A stretch of DNA of 64,000 nt from Eremophila alpestris peregrina. Taxonomy: Eukaryota > Chordata > Aves > Passeriformes > Alaudidae. Both the position numbers and the translations under genes were made by a program. The notes under the pieces are model-generated. The model had not been told where the DNA came from, ran no database searches, and was given only the letters and a program-made list of their open reading frames with translations. The DNA is taken from assembly GCA_009792885.1 (NCBI GenBank), contig WMCF01000025.1, forward strand, positions 8,061,771-8,125,770, given 5' to 3'. Positions 45,386 to 59,159 of the stretch are shown here, one piece after another; the first letter of the stretch is position 1; each line of letters begins with the position of its first letter.

Positions 45386-46754
45386 AGGCTGTAATGTAAT
45401 GAAAGTCTTCTAGATTCCCTTTGGAACCAAACCCACATGTGCAAGTGTTTCATTTCCATTAGATTTTTTTAGCCTCTTGACATTTCCTTCTCTCTGCTGG
45501 ACAGATTTGTCTCAGGGTTTGCAGGCAAGCAGCAATTGCTTTCTAGACCAGGCCTTGATCAGAGCTTCTGTGGGCAGATCTACTCTACAACATCTGTGAA
45601 ATCAATGGATGGGGGAGAGGAGCTGCTTTCCTGTACTTTGTGGTGTTCTGCCTCTTCTCAGGTATGGAATAAGCATTGTAAAAATTGTGCAAGGTGGCAT
45701 GTGGAATGAAACTTGAGTACAGTAAACCAGTCAGGATATAGGTGCTTTTTAGAGCCTAATTCTATGCTTCTGAAACAGGAGACATTTTTGAACATAAAGA
45801 AAAAGTGTGCTTTTAGGCATGTTATTTAGTTGGCAAACAAGAAATAAACTAATTTATGAGAGTTTGTAATATTTCAGTGTGTCTACGCTACTTATTATGT
45901 GTGATTTCTTGCCTGTCTTAAAAATGAGAAGAAAGTTTAATGACTGAAGATCTCATTATATGTTATTGAACCTCTATAGCTTTAATATTTAAACATTTCT
46001 GCAGTGTCTTGATTTATGTCAAGAACTTGTCTTAAAAGTATTGCTTATTCTTAGGGAGCAGTTTTGCTTGGCATCCACTGTATCTCCTAATTTCCACTAC
46101 TTTCTGCAAATGTTATTTAAATTTTGTAGTGTACCATTCTTAATATGTACTGATATTTTTACTGCATAATCATACATTTTCTCTACTTAAAGAATCATAG
46201 TTGTTGTAGAATAATCAACTGTTACCATCTCTTGCTGAACTAGAAAACATCACCAGAGAATATGCATGGTGGGTCAGAAATTGCCCCTTCTACCCCACTG
46301 CAAAGGAGGAAATAGTAAGTATATTAAACTGATACAAGTGAAGCTTTTGATGCAGATGGGATAAATGTATATTTTAGTAGTAAAATGAGAGAGATGCATG
46401 ACCACAAATTGTGTGACAGCCTGTTATTAGAATTTCAAAACTTACAGACTTGTTTCTGGCATTAACACAATGAGATCTTCTTAGAGGAATTTACTCTTGA
46501 TACTGTACGTAGAAGTAACTTTTCTGCTTTAACCAAAAGCAGGTTTCTTCTAAGTCCTTGGACACCTTCTTGACACATTCCAATTTATCCCCGGATCTCC
46601 TTTTCAGAACAGATTTCTTTGCTAGTTTTCATGTCATATTATCAGAAAAAGTTTACAGAGAAACATCACATGGGAAAGAAGCAGAGATTCTGTGGCTGCA
46701 GTTACAGGCAGAGATATGGGTTCTTACCAACATCAAAAGGATTATGATAGCACT

Positions 46755-47465
46755 CTGAAGATGTTTGGGATTAGTCAGCACAGATTTATGAAGGGGAAAT
46801 GGGGTCTGACAGTCTGACACAATTTGATGACTGGCTTGGCAGGTGAGGACAGAGCACTGGATGTTGTTTATCTTGAATTTAGAAAGGCTTCCAACATGGC
46901 CTCCTATAACCTCCCTCCTAGACAAGGTGATGAAGTACAGGGCAGATGAGTAGACAGTGATCGAGAAGAAGCTGAGCTCCTGGGCTCAGACAGTTGTCAA
47001 AAGCAGCACAAAGCCCAGCTGGAGGTCAGGCATTAGTGATGTGCCCCAGGGGCCACTACCAGGTCTGATCATGCTTACCATCATGAATGACCTGCACAGT
47101 GGGGCAGTGCACTCTCACCACTCTGATTGATAATGTGGAGCCAGGGCAGGGAGGTGAGGGATTAGCTAACAAGCTGAATGTCCTGCCTTTCACAGGGAGC
47201 TTGACAAGCTGGAGCATGAAGCCAGAAGGAGTTTCATGAAGTTCAGCAATGGGGAATGCAAAGTCCTGCACCCTGGGAGGAATAGTCTCACAAACTTTAA
47301 CAGCAGAATACCAGGAGGAACAACCCCATGCACCAGCATAAGTTCAGGGTTGAGTGGCTGTGATCAGCTCTGCAGACAAGGACCTGGGAGTCCTGATGGA
47401 GAACAAGATGAACATGAGGCAGCAGTGTGCCCATGCTGCACAGGCTGCATTAGAAAAGCTGTTTC
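46755..47465 (+). repeat. CR1 LINE internal fragment, old, sense strand, left part
   Basis: CR1 blocks in order include GTCAGCACAGATTTATGAAG, CAAGGTGATGAAGTACAGGG and GATGTGCCCCAGGGGCCACT. AATGACCTGCACAGTGGGGC and GGACCTGGGAGTCCTGATGG follow, spanning reverse transcriptase and downstream ORF2. It is interrupted at 47466 by an antisense CR1 and seems to resume near 48451. Confidence 0.85.
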
Positions 47466-48450
47466 ACAGAATCACAGAATACTGGATTGGAAGGGACCCA
47501 CAAGGATCTTCCAGTCCAACTCCTGGACCTGCACAGGGCCATCCCTGAGAGTGTGCCTGAGAGCATTGTCCAGAAGCTTCTTGAAGTCTGTTAGGCTTGG
47601 TGCTGTGACCACTTCCATGGGGGCTGTTCCAATGCTCAACCACCCTCTGGGAGGAGAACCTAATTCTAACATCCCACCTGAACCTCCCCTGGCACAACTT
47701 CAGACCAATCTCTCAGGTCCTGTCACTGATCACAAAGACAAGAGATCAGTGTCTGCCTGTCCCCCTCATAAGGAAGTTGTGACTGCAATGAGGTCTCCCC
47801 TCAGTACTCTCTCCTCCAGGCTGAACAGACCAAGTGCCCTCAGCTGCTCCTCATACAGCTTCCCCTCAAGGCCCTTCACCCTCTTTGTTGTCCTCCTTTG
47901 GATGCTCTCTAGTAATTTAATGTCTTTCTTATAATGTAGCACCCAAAACTGCCCTCAGCACTGGAGGTGAGGCTGCCCCAGTGCAGAGCAGAGCAGGACA
48001 ATTCCCTTCCTTGCCCAGCTGTGATGCTGTGCCTGATGTTCCCCAGGACAGGCTTGGCCCTCCTGGCTGCCAGGGCACTGCTGGCTCATGGTCAATTTGC
48101 CATCAACCAGGACCCCCAGGGTCCTTTCTGTGCCACTGCTCTCCAGCATCTCATTCCCCAGTCTCTACCTACATCCAGGGCTGACCTGGGGCTTTCCTTT
48201 GCTCTGCTTCATGTGATTGGTGCTTGCCCTACCTTCTAATTCATTGATGTCTCTCTGCAGGGCTTCCCTGCCCTTGAGAGACTGACAGCTCCTCCCTGTT
48301 TTACCTCATCCATTCCTTCCTGCATCCATGTTGTTAATGAAGATGTTGAAGAGCACAGGGCAGAGGATGGAGCCCTATGGAACCCCACTAGTGACAGGCC
48401 ACCAATCTGGTGTCACCCAATTCACTGTATCCCTTTGTGTCTGACCCATT
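47466..48450 (-). repeat. CR1 LINE, antisense, nested in an older CR1
   Basis: Starts at its 3' end with AGAATCACAGAATACTGGAT TGGAAGGGACCC. It then runs about 985 bases in antisense through GCCATCCCTGAGAGTGTGCC, TTCCAATGCTCAACCACCCT, TCCTCCAGGCTGAACAGACC, AACCAGGACCCCCAGGGTCC and the reverse transcriptase block GAGCCCTATGGAACCCCACT. It is 5'-truncated, and looks less decayed than the sense CR1 pieces beside it. Confidence 0.93.
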
Positions 48451-48570
48451 TCCAGCAGGTCGGGGAAGGTGAGACACATCAGGGCTGTTGTGCCTGGTTT
48501 TGGTCTCTTTGGTGCAAGAAGGGCATGGACAAACTGTAGCATGTCCAGCAAATGGTCATGGAGCATGTGT
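48451..48570 (+). repeat. CR1 LINE, old, sense strand, right part
   Basis: CCAGCAGGTCGGGGAAGGTG, then GGTTTTGGTCTCTTTGGTGC AAGAAGG and GCATGTCCAGCAAATGGTCA TGGAGCATG follow the sense CR1 consensus just downstream of where the left part stopped at 47465. It is most simply the same element, split by the antisense insertion. Confidence 0.65.
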
Positions 48571-51500
48571 TGTAACAACAAAAATATAGTTGATCTATAT
48601 AATATTTATTTTGTTTGCTTTTATGAACTGGTTTTATTTATTACTTGTTTTGATCTATTTATTTACTTTCTAGTTTAACTTGCAAAACAAATTTCATTAT
48701 GTAAAACAATAACATCTCAAGCTAAAGCAAGAGGTATAAGTAGAAATAACTGATTTTGGTTTTAACCTCTGTTATTTTGAGAGCTATTTTGGCTGAGATG
48801 CATGATATGCCCTCTTTTTTCTTTTTAATTCAATAAATGATGAAAGATTTCAATGCTTTGAAAAGTGAAGGGGGTTGGCATGCCTTAAGAATACTGACAC
48901 ATAATCTGTAAAATCCAAAACATACGATACCAAATCTGATTTTAAAATGAGCTGTTACTACATCAAGATTGAGCTCATAATAAAATAATAATGGAAGTGG
49001 ATATTTAGTATTTTTTCATATATAGTCTAAGAATAATTTTAAATCATATAAAAATACTGGTTTCCTAGCAGGTCTGTGTTGAAAAGCATTTCAGGGAAAG
49101 ACAAGGTAGGGTTAGGAAAATGGTAAGTGTAGCAGACCCCTAAATGTACTTTCCACACTAAGCCAATAAACCCCAAGTTTGTTGTGCCCTAAAGCCAAGT
49201 GTTAGGCTTAAAGTTTTCCCTCATGTGGCTAAAAAGAAGCAGCACAGTTTTAAGAAAGGATCCTACAGGCACAGCTCAGGCTTATCAAAAGTGATTCCTT
49301 GTCCTCCCCTGTCTCACCCCAGGTCAACAAATAAAGTGGATCCTAAGTTAAGTGTCCTGCTTCTGGCAATACTCACTGTCTTAGGATCACACCCTACTGA
49401 AAATTTTTGAATTAAAAGGTCCAAACATAAATGTTTTATAAACTATGTGAAGAACCTTGTCCTAAAGAAATAACCTGTTTTGTTAATTTGTGATGAATTG
49501 CTTCAGATTGGCCCCTTTACAGCTGTGTGTTTACACAAAGAACAAAGCAAAACTAAAGTGCCATCAAAGTTCTCTTCATTATGTGCTAGAAAAACCTGAG
49601 CTGGTATGTGTTTGTGTACCCTGTTGTGGTACTCAGATTTGTATTCAAAAGCAGACAAAAAATAGATGAGAACTTTATTTTTCTGGAAATAGACAGCCTC
49701 ATGATCTCTGAGACTTGTTTTCTCTCCCTCTCTGGGTGCCTGGGGACTTGGTTGACTGCCCCCTTTAAAGTTTGTGCAAAAGTTGCTGTTGTTTAAAGGG
49801 GATAGAGGGGAGCAGGTGGTAAATGCAATTGTGCTTCCACCTTCCTTTATGCAAGCACCACTCCTGGATACAGGGTACAGAGGAAGCTGGAAGGAAAGAA
49901 GGGATCCTCTCTGGGAAGTCACCATAGAATCAGTACTTGGAAATTACAGCTGAGCTGTGACATGCCAACATTTTTAATTCAATCCCTCTCACAGTACACT
50001 ATTTTTGTCTTCTCATCTTTCTAGTTTTGTGCAAGTCATTTTGAGCTTGGTTTTGAGAGAACTGACACCACATAGTCAGGCCTCCGGACATTAAGGAAGA
50101 CCAGGTAGGTTTCTGATTATGCCTCATCTAAGTGCTAGAATGTTAGCTGAATTCCTTCAGAAGTGTTAGAAGGGCACAAGTAGAGCACAAGGAGAAAAAC
50201 ATACATAGCAAAAACATAGATGAAAGACAACAAAGGTTCAGAAGCACCTCAAGAGGCTGAGTGTGGGTAAAAGAAACAGCGGAGCTCTCTATCTTAGGCT
50301 GTTACTGACTTATTTGTGCAAAACTATGCCTTACATGTTTTTGAATTTCTGGAAAGGTGCTGTTTATTTAGAAATATATCCCATAATCAACCAACCAGAA
50401 GAGGCCCATGGTTGCTATCTGAGCCTGTCTCACCTTTTCGAGTTTCCTTCAGTTCTTCAGGTCTCCCTCATTTTCCTGGAGAAAATCAGTGAAGTTTGTC
50501 ATGCTTCACTTCACAGGCACTGTTCCTTCCACGCTACTTCTTCACATCTGTCCCGGAGGTGATGAAATGGAAGAAGCTTCAAAGTGATAGGAAGATGGAA
50601 TCTCCAAATAAAAGTAGAAGCTATTGCAGAATATCTATTTTTCAGTATTGTTTATTTAATATATAAAGGAAATTCATAAAACTATATTTACCCATCTGCC
50701 ACTTTTTTCAAATAAGATAATATGTTGGTTGTTGGAGACAATCTAGTTTACCTAGCAGACCAAAAATTAAAAAACACAAAATCGCTCACATTTAATTTTA
50801 CATTCAGTTGCTTTTCTCCTTATATCTAAATAAATAATTTGTTTGAATGATATATGTTTTGGAGTAAGGTTATCCCTACACACAGAGGCCTTATCAAAGT
50901 GCAGCATGTGTATTTGTATTAATAGGATGATTCACTGGCAGGATTTTCTGCCTAGTGCCAGAGTTCTCTATCTCCAGTGATTATTTCTGTCATCACATGC
51001 TTTACTTATTTATTTTTTGGCTGACCTTTTGTGAGCATCACCTTTCATTATTAAGTGTTAGTCAGGAAAATCCTGACTTGTAATCGGCACATTTCTTCAG
51101 TACTTACAATCCATCAACTGCTGATGAAAAACAGAAAACCTGAAAGAATTGCCTTTTGTTGAGGGTTCAGAAAACCTGTTTTAATTTGTGGTTTTGCCAC
51201 ACATTTCTTATGTGGCTTCTGGAGAATTGTGTAGGCTCAGAATCCAAGCTGTGTAAATATGATAGTGATAATTTTTTTGCACTTAGTATTAACCTTGCTC
51301 CTGCATTACAACTTTTTCAGAAAATGCTATAATTTTTGCTGCATTTCCACAATGAAGAACAGTGGTCCACGGACTCCTTTAGGTCCACAGTAACACAAAG
51401 GATTGTGTTGGAAGCAGCAAATCATTCCTCTTTCTATATTCAATGGAAAACAATAACTGGACCTGACAAGACTTACCCTGTACAGGGTATGGCATTAATG

Positions 51501-54398
51501 TCTTGTAGAGCAGCTATTTCTAATTTCCTGTCATTTATCTAAGAATATAAGGAAGATAGTGAAGAAAACTTTTCTTCATCAGTCTCAATGATCATAAATA
51601 TTAGTGTAATAGATCTATAATCTGAACTGACAATCCTGTATTAACTCTTCATTGGGAATAAAATGCTGTCCCCTGATAGAACAGTGCTATAAGTGTGTGG
51701 AATGAGTGGAAGGCTGAAAAGAGTCCCTGGTGCACCAGTTTGAAGAGAATGCTTAGTAGGTTTCCATGCATTTAATGAAAATTTTGTCCAATGTCAGAAA
51801 TGCAAGTTGCAAAAATCATCAGATTTATTGAGAATTACATAGAATTCCTCCAGGAAGGAAGAGATCTAATACCTATTTGTATTAATTCCATCTGAAGAGT
51901 CAAAATGAAACTCAATCACATTCCGTATATTTATTTTGCCTTAAAATAAAATTGTATTTCTGTCTTGAGAAACAAATGGATTTACACTCAAAATGTAATC
52001 CCTGACTTCTCAGGGAAAGCTCTCCAAATTCAGAGATGAACTAATGAAATAATTTTGCCTTCAAGTTACTTTGAAATACTTAATTTGACTGTCATATACC
52101 CAGAATCCAGCACTGCCATGAGCTAATTTCCAGAAAAGTAGTAAAAAGGCTGGACTGTTATTCCAGCCCCTATACTACCTACTGTTGGGTAGAATATTCC
52201 TGACCTCTGTGAAAAGTTAACACCTGAAGAAAAATCCCTGCATCCTCTGGGAACTCGTAAACACTGGTAATGATCACTGGGATTTTGCCCACTTTCTCCA
52301 GGAGGTGAGGCCTCATGCTGCTCTCCCTGAATCTGGAGAAATCCCTATGGCTGTTTGTGAAGCAGATAATTCAAAGAACTTGCCTGGAGAAAAGTGTTGC
52401 ACGTACAGGCTAAGAATTGGGGAGTTTCACACACAAATCAATTTTGACAAGAGTGGACCAGAAACAAATGCTCAGGTTAGTTTAATATTCTACCCAGGCA
52501 GCCCATGTGGAGAGCTGACAACCACCCTCCTGGCTTGGACTGTTGAAAGGTGTCAAAGAATTTTCAAAATTTGGCAGCATTTTGTCTTACTGCAGTCATT
52601 GATCAGACAGGACCTGAGCCCTGGCAGCTCCTGAAGGTGGTTCTGCACACAAAGTTATGTTCAGATGAAGGCTGAAGCGCTTACAAATCTGATTCAAAAC
52701 TTGCAACTTTTAATGGTACAACATTCAAGAATTCATGTTGTTGTAATTGAAGATCATTAGGGAAGTGCCAGAGAACCTTTTCTTTACCTGTTAAGAGAGC
52801 TCATGGTGTGGCAAAATGATTTGACTCACATGAGATTCTACTTTTCAAAGGTTTTTTTTGCATTTTTTGAGATAATTTTTTTTGTCACTGAAGGAAAGGG
52901 AAAGCAAAAGAGATGCTGAAGTATGTATTTTGTAGCACTTTGTCAAATCATGCATGGATAGCACTAGAGTTCCTCTGGTTCTGTCTTTTTGAGGTCCTCT
53001 GGAGGAGAAATCTTGCTGGAGAAATCTACATTGAGAAATCTGGTATCTGTAGCAGGGGACAGAAAGCAGACTAAGCAAGGAATGACAAAGCGCAAGGATT
53101 TAAGGCATCAGCCTGAATTTTAGGAGCAGATATTGCATTGGCAGGAGCTGAAGTAGCCCCAGCATCAAAAAGAACACCTACTGAACCAACATGTGGAGTT
53201 ATGTTGGACAATTTCTCACTTGTGGTCTTTGGAACAGAGAAAAAAGTTTTCAAGGAAGCTGCAAAAGTATTACAAAGGAAAACAAAAGTTATTAGGTGTT
53301 CTCCTTTGACATAAACATTCTATGCCTATCAAACATATCCGAAATGTCTGTTTCCCCACCTTACAGAATAGTTCATTCTAGCTTTTATTCTAGCTTTAGT
53401 CTGTATTTAACTCTTTCTTTGTTCTTTATTCTGTTCTGTGTTCATCCTGCTGTACATGATGCTGGACTGAGGCTTGTAGTGGGTGAGATTGTAGGCAGCA
53501 GTGGAAACCAAGGCAGCCTGGAGAACAGACACTGCATTCAAGGTGCACCCTGCTGTAATTCTTTCCTTATCCTACCAAGGCTGTCGTCAAGCTGGAGGGT
53601 GATGGCTCTGCTGGGAGATGCAGTGTGCTGTGCCAATAACTTGGATGTGCTGGAATCTGAGAGTCTTTCATTGGAAATGACACACTTCAGAGTACTTGTA
53701 AGTGCTGTTACTGAGACCCTGTCAAAACTAATTTTAATGAAATGTCCCTTAGTTAAAGTTGAAATTACTTTAATAAAAACTGAAAGGAGGGAAAAAGCAT
53801 CTGAAACATTTTCCCACCTACATGAGTGGATTTTTCTTCCCCACTCCCTAGCCAGCTTAATCTCCAATTCCAAAAAGTTCAGTTCTTAAAGACAACATTG
53901 TGCAGTTTCCGCAGGTATTTTATTATTAAATGAAAACAAATTTCAAGGCAAAAGATATGATATCCTTCAGGCTGCTTTACCTCTAAGCACTGCTAAATTT
54001 TCTTTCTTTCTGGTCTCTCCAAGACCATGCATAACAATAATGTCCAGAAGAAGTATCAGTGATTTATAGCATAATTGATCCAAGAATAGAATATTTAAAT
54101 ATTCAAAAAGGGTTCAATTTTCATTTTAAGCTGCACTACATTAGTTTTCTTTGCTCTTAGGGATATTCTACCTTTCCAAAAGATAACAGTCTGGGTGAAA
54201 AATAAAAAATAATTTATCAGATGCATATGATGGAAGTAAAGCAATTCAGCTCAGTCAGTTTATTGTATAAATTATCATCAGCAGGGAGTAGGAGGAAAAT
54301 GTTCATTTTAGACAAACTGTCCTCTCAGTAAATAATTATTATTTCTTATCTTAGATTTTTTTCCTATAAAGTTTTACTATAAGGAAGAAGACTCAGGG

Positions 54399-54419
54399 TT
54401 TTTTTTTTTTTTAAAAAAA
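54399..54419. repeat. T14 A7 run
   Basis: Homopolymer T followed directly by homopolymer A. Short, self-complementary and prone to sequencing error. Confidence 0.9.
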
Positions 54420-55221
54420 GCTCTTTGTGTGCATGAATAATAGGGAATTACAAGGATTATTTATGTTGGAGCACAATGCAAATTTTATCCAAGGGATTTC
54501 AGGATGTAACAGAGAGCACCCATTTGTTTGGGACTTTTTTTTCAGTTTCTGTGTTTTGTGCCTTCAAAAAGCAAGTAAGATCAGACCCCACAATTCAGAT
54601 TGTGCTTCCTCTTGGAAGTAGCTGAGACTTTCTGGAGGGCTCTTGCAGCCCACAGACAGAGACAAAGGACTGGAGTCTGCATTTCAGAGGAGACACTAGA
54701 GGCAGCAGATAAAACTCACACCTGAGATATGACAGGGAACCCCCAAAGGGTCAAGAGGATGGTGCAGTTTCCTGCAATCCAGAAAGTTCTTGATTGCACT
54801 GAAAGAAAGACTACAATAGATAGCAGAGAGTGTGATTTATGAGCTTCTAAAATTTCTAGTTTGCTCACTTTTATAATTTAGGGTTTGTTTTTTTTTTACC
54901 TTTTATTTGCTCTGTTTAGAAAGTAAAGTATTCTACATTCTTGGATAAAAGATAAAACCTGCATTCCTTTCTTTTTTACTTTTTTTTCTTTTCTTGGTGT
55001 CATTTTAAAACATTTTTACAAAAGTTCAGTGGAAGCTCATTACTGAGACCACTCAAAACAGTAGTTGTACAGAGTACTTTTATTGATGTTAAGAGCACTA
55101 GCATGCAACTATTTCTCTTACCTATTCTTCAAATAACTCAAATATAAATAGAACACATTCACAAAAAATATAATAAAACATACGTAAAGAGCAAAAAAAT
55201 TTAAATAAACGATCAATGCAG

Positions 55222-55258
55222 TAAAAAAAAAACCAAACCAACAAACCAAACTCCAAAC
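55222..55258. repeat. A/C-rich tract with CCAAA units
   Basis: AAAAAAAAACC AAACC-type units. Similar tracts occur at 36301-36330 and 37940-37970, and they look like A-tails or simple repeats. Confidence 0.7.
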
Positions 55259-58200
55259 CTAATTTAAAATTCTGCTGATTTTGCACATTTCAGTCAGCTG
55301 AGTTATTACAAGTCATATTCTAATTTCCCAGCTCTTGCTGCCTGATTGATCATGAAGTGTGGATTCTGCAGTCTCTCCAACACATTCTAGGTGTCTGGTA
55401 TTTTAACTCACTTCATTCCACTATCTGATCACCGATACAGTAACATAATATTACTGTGAGCATTCTCTTGTTCTTACTCAGGTATTGTTAGGATTAATGT
55501 CACACTGCAAGTGGCTTTGTCTCCTGTGTTGGGTTTCTGAATGCATCCATGTCCAAACAATCCCCAGCCACCAGCCCTGGCAGGAAATGTTGATTGGCAT
55601 TGGCAAGATAGGAAGTGCTCCATTTGTTGTAACCTGCTGTTGAGATGTTAAAGGTCAATTGAGCACAGCTTAATAAAGCAGTTGGGAATTTGCAGTCAGG
55701 TCCAAACATGTGATGGTTGTATTGGCTGGGATTCTGTATTGGGGGCTTTCAAAAATTCAGACATTTGGCACCAGAGACTTGAGGCTTTCAGCCAAGAGCT
55801 GGGATTGTTATTGCAGCTTTCTGCCCTCTCCTGCACAATGCATTCACTCAGCTGTGCTTGATCCTGCAGCTCTTCCTTCTTAAGGGGTCCTCCTGCCTTG
55901 CCTTGTTTTCTCTCATCATTTACTCAAGAGCTCCTTGTCTTTTTCTCAGTGAAAAGAGGAGTTTTAAATCTTCATTTTTATGTTCGAATGGACTCTTGCT
56001 GACCTGTTTGATGAGTGAAAAATCTGTGAAACAGCTGCCACAGCTTAGTTGCAACTTCTTGAGGTTTGGATAAGCCATTCCCTGCCCTACCTGAAGGCAC
56101 TAGAAACAGCAAAAACGAAGTTACCTTTTTTCATTATGAAGTTTTATTACTTAAAAAATTTGTTTGTGGACAAATAATTATTAGGCAACATCTAAGACAA
56201 TAATTCCCAACAAGAAAGACAGATGGAAACAGAATTTTCTAGCGATGCATGAAATCTTTTAAAGAGAACTGTTGACAAAAAAAGGTTTCTTCTTAGGCAT
56301 TTTCTGTAACAGTGTCCTTTGCTGTTTTCTGGTGATATTAAAAGTTCTGAAGCACCATGTTAAAAAGAATTCTTATGGGACCTGTGATAATAGTTACAGA
56401 TAAATTTCAGTGAAAGCTTGTTTTAGGTGTAGAAGAAAATAGAGCTGATAAATATGAAATCAGTTAGAAAATTCCTCAAAAACAATTATTTATTTACCAT
56501 ATGACTCTGTGTGACAGAAAAACTCACATCCAAATAAAAATACACTCAAAATACTCCCTTTTTTTCCCCCATGTAAACTACTATTCCTGGGTAGAAGCTG
56601 GGTTTTTCAGAGGACCCCTAGTTAATATGGGTTTTTTTCTTTGGGTCTTTGACTGCTTTTGTTTTCATCCAAAACAACTGGCTACTGCTGCTGCTGGGAA
56701 TGAATACTAGCAGTGATGCTGTGTTTGCTCTTAACTCCCTCTCTGTCTTAGTCACAGAAAATATATCTTATCATGCACTGGAAGAATGTAAGTTTGTTTT
56801 CCTTTGCTTTACAGTGATGATAAAACTTCTTGAACAGTAGTTCTGGTGGGTCTCTAACAGTCTCTAACTCACTCTTAATTTTGAAAATTCCCTTTTCTAA
56901 AAATTCCCATTAGAAATAAACAGGTCAAGAGTATGCAGAATTCAACTGCAGGACATTAAAAAAAAAAACAACAAACTTCTTCCTTATCTTCTGCTAAATT
57001 CAGAATGTCTTGAAACCTAATCTTTGCTGCCACCATAACACAGCTATGTGCATTCACTCATTGTGACTTGTATTTCCCATCTGCAGGAAACTATCTTCTT
57101 CAGATTGTTCCATTTATCCTTGAAAAGATATAATATCTTGCATTTAGTTGCAGTTACCCCAAGTCCTCCTAACCCTATGGTGTGAGGTTATGGCTCCCCT
57201 TCCCCACTCCAGATCTCTCTCCTTCCTCTTTGGTGAGAGTGTAGTATATGGAGTATACATGCAGGATGCTTCTTCCTTTTCGGCAGGAGGCAATCCTCAG
57301 GAAAGTAGGAACTGGCCTTTCAGCACAATGCCTTTTGCCTGAGAAGCAGAGGAAGCCCTGTGTTGCCTTGTTTGAGCCCATTTCAGACAGCCCTCCCTTG
57401 AAAGGGTGCAGGTGGTGCAGCATGAGCTGGGGCTCTGATGCCAGAGGCATCTGTTCTTAGCTGACTGAGGTCAGCCCCTCTCCCCTCACTCCCCTCTGCA
57501 GCCAGAAGCAGTTTGCCCTGCACAAACAGGCAGCAAAGCAGAGCTGATTTAGGGGGCTCTGAGCAGGTCTTGTGATCACAAGTGTCACATGCAGAAATCC
57601 CTGCTTCAGCATTTTGTGGATAAGGGCCAATTTTCATGTGCCTCTGCTTACTCTAAGCACTGGTTTAAAGTTGTATTTCAAGAGAAAAGATTAGAAGATA
57701 TAGGTCAAAACACTGTAGCAAATCAACACAGCCCTTAAAATCTAGCAGTAGAATTTACTTAATACCAGAGAATTCATGTTTTCCTCACTGAACTGGAGAA
57801 GTTAATTCTCTCTGAAAGGCAATATTTTTGAAAAATACATGAGCCTTATTTCCAAAAGCTTCTTGAAAGCCCAAGAAATACCAAGATTGTGAGAAACAAT
57901 AACAACCTGCTTGTCGGTGCAAATCCCATCAGCTGCAGCTTGTTTTTCCTGTCATGTTGGAAGCAAAGATCATCAGAATGCTAACAAGCCTCCTTTTTCC
58001 ATAACAATATCATCTGAACCAGGGTTGTGCTACATAGAGTTTGAATGACATGAAGTAATTTTAGCAAGATTCATTAGCAAAATTTAAGCCCTTTGTGCCT
58101 TGAAGATCAAAAGACTGCCAGAGATATGATCATTCCCATTTTTCATGTTATCACATTCTCCATTTTCACCTTGTACTTCAAAATGATGGCAAATTCTAGT

Positions 58201-59113
58201 TTTGGTAACTGCAGCTGCAGCATTTACGACTTTTATTTCATACCTAAGTCCTGAGACCATAAAATCTAACTAACTGCATTCCTTTTATCTGCTTACTAAT
58301 GACTCTCTGGCTGACATGTTGTTACAAAAGAGTGAAGCTTGAAACCACCTCCATGGGTTTTGAAGGCTGATCATTCATAACCGGGTGTTGATGACTGCAA
58401 GTTTTGTCTGCAAAATTTGAAAGTGAAATCTTTTCAGAATCTATGTTATGGCAAGCCCTTTAAAGATTTTTCATCCTCAGAACTGAACTCAGAAACTTGT
58501 CAGCCCACCATGAATTTTGAAATAATAAACAAATACAAATTACACCATCTGGTAGAGCACCCCATTCTCCCCTCCCCACATGTGAATACTGCTATATTAA
58601 AACCTGGCATTTCAATCACAGCAGGGGCACACTGGTGACACGAAGAATCTCCTAAATGGAATAAATGTAAATGAACATTTTCACAGCCAGACATTAAATG
58701 TTCTACGTGTGTGACTTAATCTGGACCACGTGTGAGACAAATATAAATATCATTAATCAACTTTGGAGTAGGTTTTCCCCTTTGCATCTAAGTTTTCTCC
58801 TTCTTTTTAACAGCTAAAAGTGCAGGGGGAAAGGGCCAAGGAGAGTCTCATTTGCTGATGAGCTATAACACTACAAATCATCAGGGAGAGAGTTCTGGTG
58901 TCTGAGCACTCAGAAAAATAACTACTCAGAAAAAGGGCTACTTTTGACAGCAACATAAACCAGCACATATTTCTCAGTAAATTAATCACAGTAAGTTAAA
59001 TGATGGCTGAAGGCTGCATCTGTGGGAGACAAAAATGACACTTTCCTCCTACCTAGACAACAAAGTTTAGACAAGCATACAAGTTGCCTGCTGGGTTATT
59101 GCTTCACAGCCTG

Positions 59114-59159
59114 CATGGCTTCTCTAGATGAATTGACATGGCTTCTCTAGATGAATTAA
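59114..59159. repeat. Tandem duplication, 23-base unit, two copies
   Basis: Unit CATGGCTTCTCTAGATGAAT plus TGA or TAA, at 59114-59136 and 59137-59159, with one mismatch in the last three bases. Confidence 0.93.

Larger units (their letters stand above)
43369..46754. other. Intergenic sequence with one small CR1 piece
   Basis: Mostly unique AT-rich DNA. It holds a possible CR1 antisense fragment at about 44775-44925 and an unassigned 119-residue open frame on the - strand at 45026-45385. Confidence 0.65.

Noticed and set aside
47236..47934. 232-residue open frame, longest in the window
   Set aside because: It crosses the junction of a sense CR1 and a nested antisense CR1. It is a mosaic of two repeats, not a gene.
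49100..49415. Possible solo LTR with an AATAAA
   Set aside because: It has an LTR-like run of short phrases and a polyadenylation hexamer, but I could not find paired terminal repeats or a target-site duplication.
53071..53253. 60-residue - strand frame with Ala/Pro-rich end
   Set aside because: Too short, no splice context and no family match; probably chance.
55500..55709. 69-residue - strand frame with protein-like composition
   Set aside because: No start context, splice signals or family match that I can support.
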